A stretch of DNA of 64,000 nucleotides from Qipengyuania flavescens (GCF_029688735.1 NZ_JARULD010000002.1:124001-188000); one strand, 5' to 3'. Positions 24,556 to 34,041 are shown, numbered from the stretch's first letter. Notes: a model not told the origin generated them from the letters alone. A program made the numbers and translations.

Positions 24556-25719
24556 ATGCCCGTTATCGACGTAGCCCAGCCCGAATTCATGGAAGACGAG
24601 GAAATCTCGATCTTCGCCGATGCCGTCGGCAAGTTCTACCAGCAGCACGCGCCGGAGAAACGCGTGCTGAAATGGCGCGAGAACGGTCAGGTCGAGCGCG
24701 AGTTCTGGAACGAGGCAGGCGAAGCCGGGCTGCTCGGCGTGTCGGTGCCGGAAGAATACGGCGGCCATGGCGGCGACTTTCGCCACGAGATGGTGGTGAT
24801 CGACCAGCAGGCGAAGCACAATGTCGAAGGCTTCGCGGCCAGCCTGCATAATACGGTGATCCTGCCATATCTCGTGCGCCACGGTACCGAGGAGCAGAAG
24901 AAGAAATACCTCCCCAAGCTGGTAACCGGCGAGCTCGTCAGTGCAATCGCCATGACCGAGCCGGGCGTCGGTTCCGACCTCCAGAGCATCACGACTACGG
25001 CTCTCAAGGACGGCAATGGCTATCGCATCAACGGAGCCAAGACCTATATCTCCAACGGCCAGACCGCTGATTTCATCATCGTTGTCGCCAAGACCGATCC
25101 CAAGGAGCGGGCGAAGGGCATCTCGCTCATGCTGCTTGAAACCGAGGGCGCGGAAGGGTTCCAGCGTGGCAAGAAGCTCGACAAGGTCGGGCTCGATGCG
25201 GCGGATACGTCGGAACTGTTCTTCGACGATGTGTTCGTACCGGCAGAGAACGTGCTCGGCGGAGAGGAAGGCAAGGGCTTCTACCAGCTGATGGGCGAAT
25301 TGCCGCAAGAGCGCCTCATCATCGCCATGGGCGCGATGACCGGGATCGAGAAGGCACTCGAAACCACGATGGAATTCGTCAAGGGGCGCAAGGCGTTCGG
25401 GCAGACGATCTGGGATTTTCAGAACACGCAATTCGTCATGGCCGACCTGAAGGCGCGCGGCACGGCGGCGCGAGTGTTCGTGAACGATTGCATCGCCAAG
25501 CACCTCAAGGGCGAGCTCGACGTGCCGACCGCCTGTATGGCCAAGTATTGGGTCACCGAGCTTCAAGGCGAGGTCGTCGACAAATGCCTCCAGTTCCATG
25601 GCGGCGCAGGCTTCATCAACGACTACCCGATCGCGCGCATGTATCGCGACAGCCGGATCACCCGCATCTTCGGCGGGTCGAACGAAGTCATGAAAATGGT
25701 GATCTCCCGCTCGATGTAG
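24556..25719 (+). CDS. Acyl-CoA dehydrogenase
   Basis: This 387-residue flavoenzyme oxidises acyl-CoA to trans-2-enoyl-CoA and passes electrons to electron-transfer flavoprotein. Family motifs: AMTEPGVGSDLQSI (FAD and substrate binding, about 133-146), YISNGQTADFIIV, QTIWDFQNTQFVMADL, FHGGAGFINDYPIARMYRDS, and the C-terminal IFGGSNEVMK with the catalytic-region Glu. An FGGxxEVM ending is shared with long-chain and branched-chain members. The gene follows the crotonase gene and is probably the end of that operon. A hairpin at 25730-25757 follows the stop. Confidence 0.92.
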   Translation: MPVIDVAQPEFMEDEEISIFADAVGKFYQQHAPEKRVLKWRENGQVEREFWNEAGEAGLLGVSVPEEYGGHGGDFRHEMVVIDQQAKHNVEGFAASLHNTVILPYLVRHGTEEQKKKYLPKLVTGELVSAIAMTEPGVGSDLQSITTTALKDGNGYRINGAKTYISNGQTADFIIVVAKTDPKERAKGISLMLLETEGAEGFQRGKKLDKVGLDAADTSELFFDDVFVPAENVLGGEEGKGFYQLMGELPQERLIIAMGAMTGIEKALETTMEFVKGRKAFGQTIWDFQNTQFVMADLKARGTAARVFVNDCIAKHLKGELDVPTACMAKYWVTELQGEVVDKCLQFHGGAGFINDYPIARMYRDSRITRIFGGSNEVMKMVISRSM

Positions 25720-25729
25720 GCACGATATC

Positions 25730-25757
25730 GGGGAAAGCGCGTAAGCTGCGCTTCCCC
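25730..25757 (+). terminator. Hairpin after the acyl-CoA dehydrogenase gene
   Basis: GGGGAAAGCGC (25730-25740) and GCGCTTCCCC (25748-25757) pair with one bulge around a 7-base loop. There is no T run after it, so it is a possible intrinsic terminator or a mRNA 3' stabiliser. Confidence 0.45.
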
Positions 25758-25811
25758 CCGACAGGCCGATCTGCCTAAGCCGGTCCCGAAGGGGATCGGG
25801 AAGGGAGGATC

Positions 25812-27188
25812 ATGCGCGGCCTGAAGCATCGCCTGCCCGAGACGCGACGGGGGCTGCTGGTCGCGGCCTTCGTCGCGGTCGCGCTTGTTTTAGGGGGCGG
25901 CGGCACCCCAAGCGCGATCGCCGAGATCGTTGTGCAGCTCGCCTTTACTGGGGCAGTAATCCTGTGGATCTGGTGGGCACGAGATAGCGGCGCCGAAATT
26001 CGACGCATCCCGCGATTGCTCATTGCGCTCGCCGGTATGATCATCGTCCTGCCCCTCCTTCAGCTGATACCTTTGCCGCCACCGCTGTGGCAGGCGCTTC
26101 CCGGGCGGGACCTTGTCGCGGACGCTCTCGCGCAAGTCGATGAGGCGGAGAGCTGGCGAGCACTATCCGTTGCGCCGTTCGCAACCCTCGCTGCTCTGCT
26201 GGCATTGATTCCTGCAGTCGGGACCATGCTTGCTGTGAGCACGCTGGACCGCAAGGACCAGCGCTTCCTGATTGCCCTGATCGCCGTCCTGTCGCTGGCT
26301 GGCGCGGCGCTTGGCGTCGTCCAGATGGCGAGCGGTCCCGGTTCTTTCCGGCTCTACGAGATCAGCCACAATTACTGGCTGACAGCCTTTTATGCGAACC
26401 GGAACGCGGCGGTCGACTTCCTTCTGATCGGGATGATGGCGCTGACAGTATGGCTGGCGAGCGTTGCGCGCCGGCGACCGCTCGTTCGGTCCGACACCGG
26501 CATCTTCGCAATCCTTCAGGTCTTTCTCCTGCTCGCCGTCGTCCTTACGGGATCGCGCGCCGGCATCGCTTTGCTGCCGCTCGTACTTATCGTCCAATTC
26601 ACGATTCTTCGCGTCGCAGGCGTTGCGCGAAAGTTGTCGGACGGGATCGCGGCTGTCGGGGGGCTGGTGGCGCTCGTCGCCGCGGGCGCGTTGGCTTTCG
26701 CCGGCAATGCACGGATCGGATCGGTACTCGCGCGATTCGATGCGAGCGGCGATGCGCGCTTCGATCTGTGGCAGGACACGTTAGCGGCTATCGGAAATTT
26801 CTGGCCTGTCGGCAGCGGTCTCGGCAGCTTTTCAAGGGCCTTTCTTCCGTTTGAACGGTTTGCCATCATCGACGAAACCTTCCCGAATCGTGCACATAAC
26901 GATTACCTCGAGTTCCTGCTCGAAGCTGGCCTCGCCGGAGCCGCCCTTCTGCTCGCTGCGGCGATGCTGTTGGCGATCCTGGCGTTCAAGGCCTGGCAAA
27001 CGAGCCCCGATCACCGGCCGACGACCGTTTCTGCGCTAGGCATTTTGATGGTGATCGGCTTGCACAGCCTTGTTGATTATCCCCTGCGGACCATGGCATT
27101 AGCGTGCCTGGCAGGGGTAGCCGCCGGTCTGCTCGGCGGACTGGCACGAAAAGAACCGGATGGTCGCGCAATGGACGGGAAGCAATGA
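25812..27188 (+). CDS. O-antigen ligase / Wzy-like polysaccharide polymerase
   Basis: This 458-residue membrane protein has about 10-12 hydrophobic helices and a large loop between positions about 320 and 365. That loop carries SGLGSFSRAF and the PNRAHNDYLEFLLEAGLAG motif, the conserved O-antigen ligase (PF04932) signature. Such proteins polymerise or ligate undecaprenyl-linked glycans in the periplasm. It starts the exopolysaccharide operon and its TGA overlaps the start of the export lipoprotein gene (ATGA). With a Wza-like and a Wzc-like gene directly downstream, the role is more likely Wzy-type polymerisation than lipid A ligation. Confidence 0.85.
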   Translation: MRGLKHRLPETRRGLLVAAFVAVALVLGGGGTPSAIAEIVVQLAFTGAVILWIWWARDSGAEIRRIPRLLIALAGMIIVLPLLQLIPLPPPLWQALPGRDLVADALAQVDEAESWRALSVAPFATLAALLALIPAVGTMLAVSTLDRKDQRFLIALIAVLSLAGAALGVVQMASGPGSFRLYEISHNYWLTAFYANRNAAVDFLLIGMMALTVWLASVARRRPLVRSDTGIFAILQVFLLLAVVLTGSRAGIALLPLVLIVQFTILRVAGVARKLSDGIAAVGGLVALVAAGALAFAGNARIGSVLARFDASGDARFDLWQDTLAAIGNFWPVGSGLGSFSRAFLPFERFAIIDETFPNRAHNDYLEFLLEAGLAGAALLLAAAMLLAILAFKAWQTSPDHRPTTVSALGILMVIGLHSLVDYPLRTMALACLAGVAAGLLGGLARKEPDGRAMDGKQ

Positions 27189-27895
27189 TGCCAGCATGGA
27201 CCGGTAGATGCCCTGCGGCCACGGTCGCTCTGTGCGCCGCGCTTGCCCTGTCGGCTTGCCAGCGCGGTGCCGATCCTGTCGTGCCTGCGGGGCAGGCCGG
27301 TTACGATGCGATCGCGATGCCCAGCGGCGTGATGCAGACGCAGCGCTACACCTTCCAGCCCGGCGATATTCTGTCCGTGCGCGTCTACGACGAGCCCGAG
27401 CTGAGCGTCGAGGAAATCGCGGTCGACAACGCCGGGATCGTCAGTCTCCCACTGATCGGTGACGTGACGGCCCGCGGCCTTACTGCAAGCGAATTGGCTC
27501 GCACGGTAGAGGCGGCCTACGCCGCCGAGTATCTGCGCGATCCGCGTGTGAGCGTGCTCGTCAAGAAAGCGCAGACTCGCACCATCGCGGTCGAAGGAGA
27601 AGTCGAACTTCCCGGTGTCTACCCGTTCGCGGAGGGCCAGACCTTGCTTACCGCGCTGGCGCTTGCCCGCAGCCCCACCGAAAAAGCCAAGCTCGACGAG
27701 ATCATGATTTTCCGCATGATCGACGGACAGCGCATGGCCGGCCGCTTCGATGCGCTGGCGATCAGGGGCGGACGCATGCCCGATGTGGCGCTGCTTCCTG
27801 GAGACACTGTCGTCGTCGGCTTCTCCAGCAGCCGCGCAGCCTTCCTGGATGCAGTGCGGGCGCTTCCGGTGCTCGGCGTGTTCCGGCCGTTCTGA
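27185..27895 (+). CDS. Polysaccharide export outer-membrane lipoprotein (Wza/GumB-like)
   Basis: This 236-residue lipoprotein carries the capsular or exopolysaccharide chain across the outer membrane. A signal peptide ends in LSAC (Cys about residue 23). The Poly_export domain starts at YTFQPGDILSVRVYDEPELS (about 55-74). A SLBB-like domain follows (QTRTIAVEGEVELPGVYPF through LLPGDTVVVG). The protein is shorter than Wza and similar in size to GumB-type exporters. ATG 27185 overlaps the TGA of the polymerase gene; ATG 27188 is equally possible. Confidence 0.9.
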   Translation: MMPAWTGRCPAATVALCAALALSACQRGADPVVPAGQAGYDAIAMPSGVMQTQRYTFQPGDILSVRVYDEPELSVEEIAVDNAGIVSLPLIGDVTARGLTASELARTVEAAYAAEYLRDPRVSVLVKKAQTRTIAVEGEVELPGVYPFAEGQTLLTALALARSPTEKAKLDEIMIFRMIDGQRMAGRFDALAIRGGRMPDVALLPGDTVVVGFSSSRAAFLDAVRALPVLGVFRPF

Positions 27896-30111
27896 TGAAT
27901 ACCGAGCCAGCCTTCCAGCCGCAAACCGGCATGAATGCGCAAGGGCGCTACCAGGCAGCCTATCTCGCGGCTGGTGAGAATCCGATCAGCGCCAATATCC
28001 GCCAGGCGCTTGCCGCGGTCCGTCGCCATTTATGGATTGCGCTGGCGATCGTCGGGGCGGTGGTCGTGCTCGCGCTCATTTCCACGCTCCTCGACACGCC
28101 GCGCTACACCGCCGACACCAGCGTCCAGATCAATGACCAGAGCGACGAAGTGCTCGGCAGCCAGTTCGAAGGCGCGAATGCTACCGGCCCGTCGGACTGG
28201 GACATCGACCGCTTTCTCAACACGCAACTCGACGTGCTGCAGAGCCGCGGTCTTGCGGAACGCGTCGCTGACCGGCTGGAACTTGGCACGAGCGAGCGAT
28301 TCTTCAACGCGATGGAGGTGCCGACTTCTGCGCTCGCCGGCGACCAGGCGCAGGATCGCTCTCTTGCAGTCGACCTCCTGCGGTCGAATCTGGAGATAGA
28401 CCTTCCGCGGGCCACCCGCGTCGCAACGATCAGCTTTACGTCAACCGACGCGGCGCTGTCGGCGGACATCGCCAATGCCTTTGCCGAAGAGTTCATTCAG
28501 GCGAACTTGCAGCGCCGTTTCGATAGCACCTCCTATGCGCGCGACTTCGTGGCCGAGCAGCTCGAAGAAGCGCGCGTCGATCTCGAGGACTCGGAGCGGG
28601 AACTCAACGACTATGCCAAGAGCGCAGGACTTATCCGGACCTATGATGCGCTGACCCCGGACGGCCGCGACAGGCTTACCGGGACAGTCACAGCGTCCAG
28701 TCTTGTCCAGCTCAACGACGCCGCAATTGCCGCGCGCGCGGACCGCATTGCCGCGCAGTCGCGGTGGGAAGCCATCCAAGGGACGCCGCTGCTCGCCTCG
28801 CAACCGGTGCTCAACAATCCCACCGTCCAGGCGCTGATGACGCGCCGCGCCGAATTGCAGAGCGAATTGCAGACAGCACGCGATCGCTATCTCGACAATC
28901 ATCCTGCCATCAATCGGCTGGAGGCGGACTCCGCAGCCATCAACCGCCAGCTGGAGATGACCGCGCGGCAGGTCCGCGAGTCGATCCGTGCCGAATATCG
29001 CGCGGCGCAATCGGCGGAGAACCAGCTCGACAGCCAGGTCGATCGGGCGCGCGGGAATTCGCTGGCGGAACAGGACCAGTCGGTCCGCTACAACGTGCTC
29101 GCCCGGCAGGCGGATACGGCGCGTTCGATCTACGACGGGCTGCTCCAGCGCTATCGCGAGCTCAACGCCTCGGCGGGTATCGCCTCGAGCAATATTGCGA
29201 TCATCGACCGTGCCGAAACGCCGACCTCGCCGTCGTCTCCTAACGTTCCGCGCAATCTTGCGCTTGGGCTGCTCATCGGCCTCGGCCTGGCGGGCATGGC
29301 GGTGTTCCTGCGCGACCAGCTCGACGATGTGATCCACACGCCCGAAGATGTCGAAGACAAGCTCGATCTCGCGCTGCTCGGCGTCGTACCGCGGGCCGAA
29401 GACACGACCCCGCTCGAGGCGCTGGAAGAACCGAAATCGCCGATCTCGGAAGCTTACAACTCGCTGCGCGGGGCACTGCTCTATTCGACGCCCCAGGGCT
29501 TGCCGAAGATCATCGCGGTGACCAGCGCGCAGGCGCATGAGGGCAAGAGCACCACCAGCCTCGCCATTGCGACGGGCTTCGCCCGCATTGGCATGCGTCC
29601 ACTGCTGATCGACGCCGATCTGCGCCGTCCGGCCCTGCACAAGGTGCTTGGGATCGCAGGCGAGCGGGGGCTGACCGACCTGCTCGTGTCGCAGGACGAC
29701 CCGAAGAGCGCTGTGGTGAAAGTGAAAGGTCTCAAGATCGATTTGCTGCCTGCGGGCCCGCTTCCACCGAGTCCTTCCGAGCTGCTCTCCTCGCCGCGCA
29801 TGGCACAACTGCTCGAACATTTCGCGCAAAGCCACGATGTCGTCATCGTCGATAGCCCGCCGGTGCTCGGCCTAGCCGATGCGCCGATGCTCGCTGCCAT
29901 CGCCGATGGCACCGTCTTCGTGGTCGAGGCGGAGCGTGGCCGCAGCGGTTCGCTGAAGGCAGCGCTGCGCCGTCTGCGCTCGATGAAACCGGTGCTGCTT
30001 GGCGCGGTGCTGGCGAAATTCGATCCGACACGCTCGGGTAATCGTTACTCGGCCTATTACGGCTACGATTATTACCAGTATTCGAGCGGCGAGCGCCGCA
30101 GCAAGGCATGA
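27895..30111 (+). CDS. Exopolysaccharide copolymerase with fused tyrosine autokinase (Wzc/GumC-like)
   Basis: This 738-residue inner-membrane protein controls chain length and export. An N-terminal membrane helix (HLWIALAIVGAVVVLALIST) opens the Wzz domain. A long periplasmic coiled-coil region (about 200-430) and a second helix (LALGLLIGLGLAGMAVFL) follow. The cytoplasmic bacterial tyrosine kinase domain has Walker A AHEGKSTTS (about 546-554), the A' motif LLIDADLRRP and Walker B VVIVDSPPV. The C-terminus has seven tyrosines in about 14 residues (RYSAYYGYDYYQY), the expected autophosphorylation cluster. ATG overlaps the preceding stop (TGATG). Confidence 0.93.
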   Translation: MNTEPAFQPQTGMNAQGRYQAAYLAAGENPISANIRQALAAVRRHLWIALAIVGAVVVLALISTLLDTPRYTADTSVQINDQSDEVLGSQFEGANATGPSDWDIDRFLNTQLDVLQSRGLAERVADRLELGTSERFFNAMEVPTSALAGDQAQDRSLAVDLLRSNLEIDLPRATRVATISFTSTDAALSADIANAFAEEFIQANLQRRFDSTSYARDFVAEQLEEARVDLEDSERELNDYAKSAGLIRTYDALTPDGRDRLTGTVTASSLVQLNDAAIAARADRIAAQSRWEAIQGTPLLASQPVLNNPTVQALMTRRAELQSELQTARDRYLDNHPAINRLEADSAAINRQLEMTARQVRESIRAEYRAAQSAENQLDSQVDRARGNSLAEQDQSVRYNVLARQADTARSIYDGLLQRYRELNASAGIASSNIAIIDRAETPTSPSSPNVPRNLALGLLIGLGLAGMAVFLRDQLDDVIHTPEDVEDKLDLALLGVVPRAEDTTPLEALEEPKSPISEAYNSLRGALLYSTPQGLPKIIAVTSAQAHEGKSTTSLAIATGFARIGMRPLLIDADLRRPALHKVLGIAGERGLTDLLVSQDDPKSAVVKVKGLKIDLLPAGPLPPSPSELLSSPRMAQLLEHFAQSHDVVIVDSPPVLGLADAPMLAAIADGTVFVVEAERGRSGSLKAALRRLRSMKPVLLGAVLAKFDPTRSGNRYSAYYGYDYYQYSSGERRSKA

Positions 30112-31259
30112 ACGCCGCGCGCCTTCAGGTCGCTGCGACCTTCGGCGTTATCCTGTTCGTCGCGCTCATCCTTCTGAGCGGTTTCGATCGCGTGAGCGAG
30201 ACGCGCCAGTCCTTTGCGCGCTTCGTGCCGGACTCGTTCCAAGTCGGGGCAGCCAAACGGCTGGCAGCAGCGCGGCTGAGCGAGGGCGACGCCGGAGCAG
30301 CGGCACGTTTTGCCCGACTTGCGGTAGCGCTTGATCCGCTCGATCCCCGCGGACTCTCCTTCCTCGGTGTAGCAGTCACATTGCAGGGTGAGGGGCCGCG
30401 CGCCGATGCGATCTTTTCCGTGACCGAGCGGATCAGCCGCCGCGAACCGATGACGCAAATCCACTTCTTCGAGCGAGAGCTGGCCAGCGGCGACTATGCT
30501 GGAGCTGCCGGCCGGCTGGACGCGGTATTGCGGGCTGGCAAGGACAATTCGGTGACACAGGCCATGCTGTCCCTGCTCGAACGCAGCGCAGAAGGGCGCT
30601 CTGCTCTCGCCCGCCGCCTTTCCGACAGTCCGCGCTGGGCGGATGCCTATCTACGCCGAACCGGCGCGCCGACGCCGGACTTGCGGGCACGCGCGCAAAT
30701 CCTCGGCCGCGCCGACGGGGGTATCGCCGTGCTGGGCTGCGAGGCCACGTTGCCCATGATCGGCGAGCTGGCACGCCGCAATTTCCGTTCCGATGCCGAG
30801 GCCATCGCAGCCCGACATTGCTCCGAGGCCGATCCGGGAGGCGTTCTCGCGGATGCGGAGTTCAAGAATTTCGGTGCCGAGGGACCGGCAACGGCGATCG
30901 GCTGGCGGCGTTACCGGACCGGCGATTTGCGCGTCACCCGCCTGTCGGGCGACGAAGCGCGGATCGAGATCGAGAACCGCTCCAGTGTCACGCGGCTGGT
31001 GATCTCGCAGCCGCTGGCTGTCGACGCGGGAAGCTATCTCGTCAAAGCCAAGGTCGATGGACCGGGCGGACAGAGGGTGCTGGCCAAGATCGATTGCACG
31101 ACGCCGTCACGTCCGCGGGCAAGCCGTCAGCGGATCGATCGCGAGGGGCAGCGCGTCTCTGCGCCCGACTGCGACGATGCGATCCTCAGTCTCTGGCTGC
31201 GGCCCGGCAACGGCAGGGTGGTGATCGATCGCATCGAATTGGAACGGGTCAGCCCTTGA
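30108..31259 (+). CDS. Membrane-anchored TPR-like protein of the exopolysaccharide operon
   Basis: This 383-residue protein of unknown function has one N-terminal membrane helix (LQVAATFGVILFVALILLSG). An alanine-rich helical region like tetratricopeptide repeats follows (about 50-160: AAARFARLAVALDPLDPRG and similar). The C-terminal part (about 245-380) is predicted beta-rich, with cysteines at KIDCTTP and APDCDD; it may be a carbohydrate-binding-like sandwich, which is a guess. The start overlaps the kinase stop (ATGA), so it belongs to the export operon and may help assembly of the secretion complex. Confidence 0.7.
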   Translation: MNAARLQVAATFGVILFVALILLSGFDRVSETRQSFARFVPDSFQVGAAKRLAAARLSEGDAGAAARFARLAVALDPLDPRGLSFLGVAVTLQGEGPRADAIFSVTERISRREPMTQIHFFERELASGDYAGAAGRLDAVLRAGKDNSVTQAMLSLLERSAEGRSALARRLSDSPRWADAYLRRTGAPTPDLRARAQILGRADGGIAVLGCEATLPMIGELARRNFRSDAEAIAARHCSEADPGGVLADAEFKNFGAEGPATAIGWRRYRTGDLRVTRLSGDEARIEIENRSSVTRLVISQPLAVDAGSYLVKAKVDGPGGQRVLAKIDCTTPSRPRASRQRIDREGQRVSAPDCDDAILSLWLRPGNGRVVIDRIELERVSP

Positions 31260-32370
31260 GGAAATTTCCGTAAAGCTGCTCCCATTGCCCGGCGACCTCT
31301 TCCGGGCCGAACGGGCCGGACGCCAGGGCCTGCGCGGATTGCGACCTCGATAGCCATTCCGGCTCATCCAGTGCGAACCCGCTGACCAGTGCGCGGGCGA
31401 TGCTTGCCTTGTCGGTTCCGCAACGCAGAGCAGCGCCGGCGTCATATCCGTCGGGAAGATGGCACGCGTTGCTCATCACAGTCGGTACGCCTGCAGCCCA
31501 GCTGTCGAGCATCGCCATCGGCAGGCCTTCGCTCAGCGAGGGCAGCACGGTGAACCGCGCCACATCGAACAGCGCCGCTTTTTGCGATCCGAATGCTGCG
31601 CCGATGAACTGGATCGACGGACCGACGGGCTCGAGGAAGCGTTCGAGTGCTGCAACGCCCTCCTCGTCGCCCCATCCGGCGATGGTCAGGCTCGCATCGG
31701 GCGGCAAGTCGGGCAGGGCCGCCAGCCACCCTTCCATCAGCGCGATCAGGTTCTTCTTCTCGTGAATGCGGCCGAGATAGAGCGCCATGGGCGGCGCGAT
31801 CCGCTCGCGCGGGGGCGATGGCTTTGGCGCGGGATTGGGGATGACGCCGATCTCTGCCCCGCCGGCTTCGCGGCGGATGTCTGCCGCCTCGTCCTGCGTA
31901 AGAGCATGGAAGGCGGTCGCACTTTTCCAGGCGTCTCTCTCCCACGCGAACCGCGCGAGGTTCTTCTTCCAGCGATTGCGTTCTGTAATCCACGGGTCGA
32001 GCATGCCGTGCGGGCTGATAACCAAGGGGCCGCCGCTATTGTTCGCCCAGTGGGCCGCCGCACGGCTGGCGTAAGTCCAGATGCCGTGAAGGTGGAGCAG
32101 GTCGAGCTTTGCTTCCTTAAGCTGAATCGCAAGCTGCGGCGCGAAGCCGGGCTGGTCCGGCCCGACCTGCTTCGCAAGCCTCACCTCGGCATCGTCGAGC
32201 CGCCAGGCATCGGCAACATGCGCTTCGTCCTCTACGGCGATCACGACCGGCACGGCTCCCAGCCGCTTCAGCAAGCCGACCTGCCCGACGACCGCTTCGA
32301 ATACGCCGCCATTCGCACGGCTGGCGCGGGCTGTCAGCAGGCCGATCCGCTTGCCGGCCAAAGCGGCCAT
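31249..32370 (-). CDS. Glycosyltransferase family 4/1
   Basis: This 373-residue GT-B glycosyltransferase. The N-terminal domain contains HLHGIWTYASRAA and PHGMLDPW. The C-terminal donor domain has ALYLGRIHEKKNLIALMEGW (about 195-214) and the E-x7-E-type region LSEGLPMAMLDSWAAGVP. It probably adds a sugar to the lipid-linked exopolysaccharide precursor, judging by its position beside the export operon. It runs opposite to that operon, overlapping its last gene by 11 bases, and lies two bases after the FAH-family gene, so it may be expressed from the catabolic operon's promoter. Confidence 0.85.
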   Translation of the reverse strand: MAALAGKRIGLLTARASRANGGVFEAVVGQVGLLKRLGAVPVVIAVEDEAHVADAWRLDDAEVRLAKQVGPDQPGFAPQLAIQLKEAKLDLLHLHGIWTYASRAAAHWANNSGGPLVISPHGMLDPWITERNRWKKNLARFAWERDAWKSATAFHALTQDEAADIRREAGGAEIGVIPNPAPKPSPPRERIAPPMALYLGRIHEKKNLIALMEGWLAALPDLPPDASLTIAGWGDEEGVAALERFLEPVGPSIQFIGAAFGSQKAALFDVARFTVLPSLSEGLPMAMLDSWAAGVPTVMSNACHLPDGYDAGAALRCGTDKASIARALVSGFALDEPEWLSRSQSAQALASGPFGPEEVAGQWEQLYGNFLKG

Positions 32371-32372
32371 GG

Positions 32373-33383
32373 TCAGGCCTCGACGACTTTCTGTTCGATG
32401 GCGCCGAAGATCGAATGGCCGTCTTCGTCCTTCATCTCGACCCGAACGGTGTCGCCCGGTGCCATGAAGCGTGTCCTGGCCTCGCCATCGGCGATCGTCT
32501 CGATCATGCGGATTTCGGCGATGCAGCTATAGCCGAGACCGCCCTCGGCGACCGGCTTGCCCGGGTCGCCATCGGGACCCTGATTGGAGACAGTGCCCGA
32601 GCCGATGATCGTGCCAGCGCCCAAATCGCGCGTCTTGGCAGCATGGGCGACGAGGTCGGCAAGGCTGAAGGTGGCATCGACGCCTGCATTCGCGCGACCA
32701 AAGGCTTCGCCATTGTAATCGACCATCAGTGGCAGGTGGATGACGCAGCCCTTCCACGCATCGCCGAGTTCGTCGGGGGTCACCGCGACGGGGCTGAAGG
32801 CGCTGGCGGGCTTGGACTGGAAGAAGCCGAACCCCTTGGCAAGCTCGCCCGGGATCAGACCGCGCAAGGACACGTCGTTGACCAGCATTACCAGCTTGAT
32901 GTGACCTGCGGCCTGATCGCTCGAGACGCCCATGGGCACATCGTCGGTGACGACCGCGATCTCGCCCTCCATGTCGCAGCCCCACTTGGTGTCCTTCAGC
33001 GGAATGTCGTCTCGCGGGGCGAGGAAGCCATCGCTGCCGCCCTGGTACATCAGCGGATCGTGATAGAAGCTTTCCGGCACCTCCGCGCCGCGCGCCTTTC
33101 GGACCAGTTCGACGTGATTGATGTAGGCCGAACCGTCGGCCCACTGATAGGCGCGGGGAAGGGGCGAATGTGCCTCGCGCTCGTGGAAGCGCTCGCACGG
33201 AACGGCTTCGTGCTGGACGTCGGTATAAAGCGCCTCCAGCTTCGGTGCGATCTCGTCCCAATTATCGAGCGCGGCCTGCAGGGTCGGCGCAATATTGTCG
33301 GCGGCGCAGTAGCGGGTAAGGTCCTTGGACACGACCACCAGCTTGCCGTCGCGGGTTCCGTCCTTGAGCGTGGCGAGTTTCAT
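32373..33383 (-). CDS. Fumarylacetoacetate hydrolase family protein
   Basis: This 336-residue FAH-family enzyme would split fumarylacetoacetate to fumarate and acetoacetate, the last step of homogentisate (tyrosine) breakdown. An N-terminal FAH-like domain precedes the catalytic fold. Metal and active-site signatures include WGCDMEGEIAVVTDDVPMG (Glu and Asp ligands) and GLGYSCIAEIRMIE. ATG 33383 follows GAGAGGACC. Maleylacetoacetate isomerase lies 13 bases upstream, which supports this specific role over other FAH-family hydrolases. Confidence 0.85.
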   Translation of the reverse strand: MKLATLKDGTRDGKLVVVSKDLTRYCAADNIAPTLQAALDNWDEIAPKLEALYTDVQHEAVPCERFHEREAHSPLPRAYQWADGSAYINHVELVRKARGAEVPESFYHDPLMYQGGSDGFLAPRDDIPLKDTKWGCDMEGEIAVVTDDVPMGVSSDQAAGHIKLVMLVNDVSLRGLIPGELAKGFGFFQSKPASAFSPVAVTPDELGDAWKGCVIHLPLMVDYNGEAFGRANAGVDATFSLADLVAHAAKTRDLGAGTIIGSGTVSNQGPDGDPGKPVAEGGLGYSCIAEIRMIETIADGEARTRFMAPGDTVRVEMKDEDGHSIFGAIEQKVVEA

Positions 33384-33396
33384 GGGTGGTCCTCTC

Positions 33397-34041
33397 TTAT
33401 TGTCGTTCGGGATTGTCGGGTTGCGCATCCGGATGGGCGCGCTGGAATTCTGGCAATGCAAGGCAGGCCTGTTCGATCCGCGTGATGTGCGGCTTGTCGC
33501 CGAAATCGAAGCCGAAGCGCTGCGCGTTGTAGACCTGCGGCAGCAGGCAGACCTCGAAAAAGCCGGGCCGGTCGAACAGGAAATCGCTTGTGCCGAGCTG
33601 CGCCAGCCGTGCTTCCAGCGGGTCGAGCGTGCGGGCGAGCCAATGGCGGTACCAGGCGCCGATCTCGTCCTGCGATTTGCCGTATTCGTTTGCGAGATAC
33701 TTCAGCACCGGCAGGTTGAGCGGCGCGTGCAGCTCGGTCGCGATGGCATAGGCCAATTCACGCGCGACATAGCGGTCGTGGGTGTCGGAGGGCAGCAGGG
33801 GGCGCGCGGCATATGCCTCGTCCAGCCATTCGATCTGCGCCATCGATTGGACGTAATCCTTGCCGTCGACTTCGAGCAGCGGGACCGAACCGAAAGGATT
33901 GCGGCTGGTGAAGGCGGCACCCTTCTGTTCGTTCTCCAGCAGGTTCACCGGGACGTATTCGAAGTCCAGCCCCTTCAACTCCAGCGCGATGCGCAGGCGA
34001 TAGCTGGTGGAGCTGCGGTAATAGCCGTGAAGGCGGATCAT
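33397..34041 (-). CDS. maiA: Maleylacetoacetate isomerase (zeta-class glutathione S-transferase)
   Basis: This 214-residue glutathione-dependent isomerase converts maleylacetoacetate to fumarylacetoacetate. The zeta-class active-site motif SSTSYRLRIALELKG (residues 10-24; SSxxYRVRIAL in the family) is present, followed by NPFGSVPLLEVDG. The C-terminal all-helical domain is complete. With the FAH gene directly downstream this makes a two-step module of tyrosine/homogentisate catabolism. Homogentisate dioxygenase is not in the window. Confidence 0.88.
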   Translation of the reverse strand: MIRLHGYYRSSTSYRLRIALELKGLDFEYVPVNLLENEQKGAAFTSRNPFGSVPLLEVDGKDYVQSMAQIEWLDEAYAARPLLPSDTHDRYVARELAYAIATELHAPLNLPVLKYLANEYGKSQDEIGAWYRHWLARTLDPLEARLAQLGTSDFLFDRPGFFEVCLLPQVYNAQRFGFDFGDKPHITRIEQACLALPEFQRAHPDAQPDNPERQ

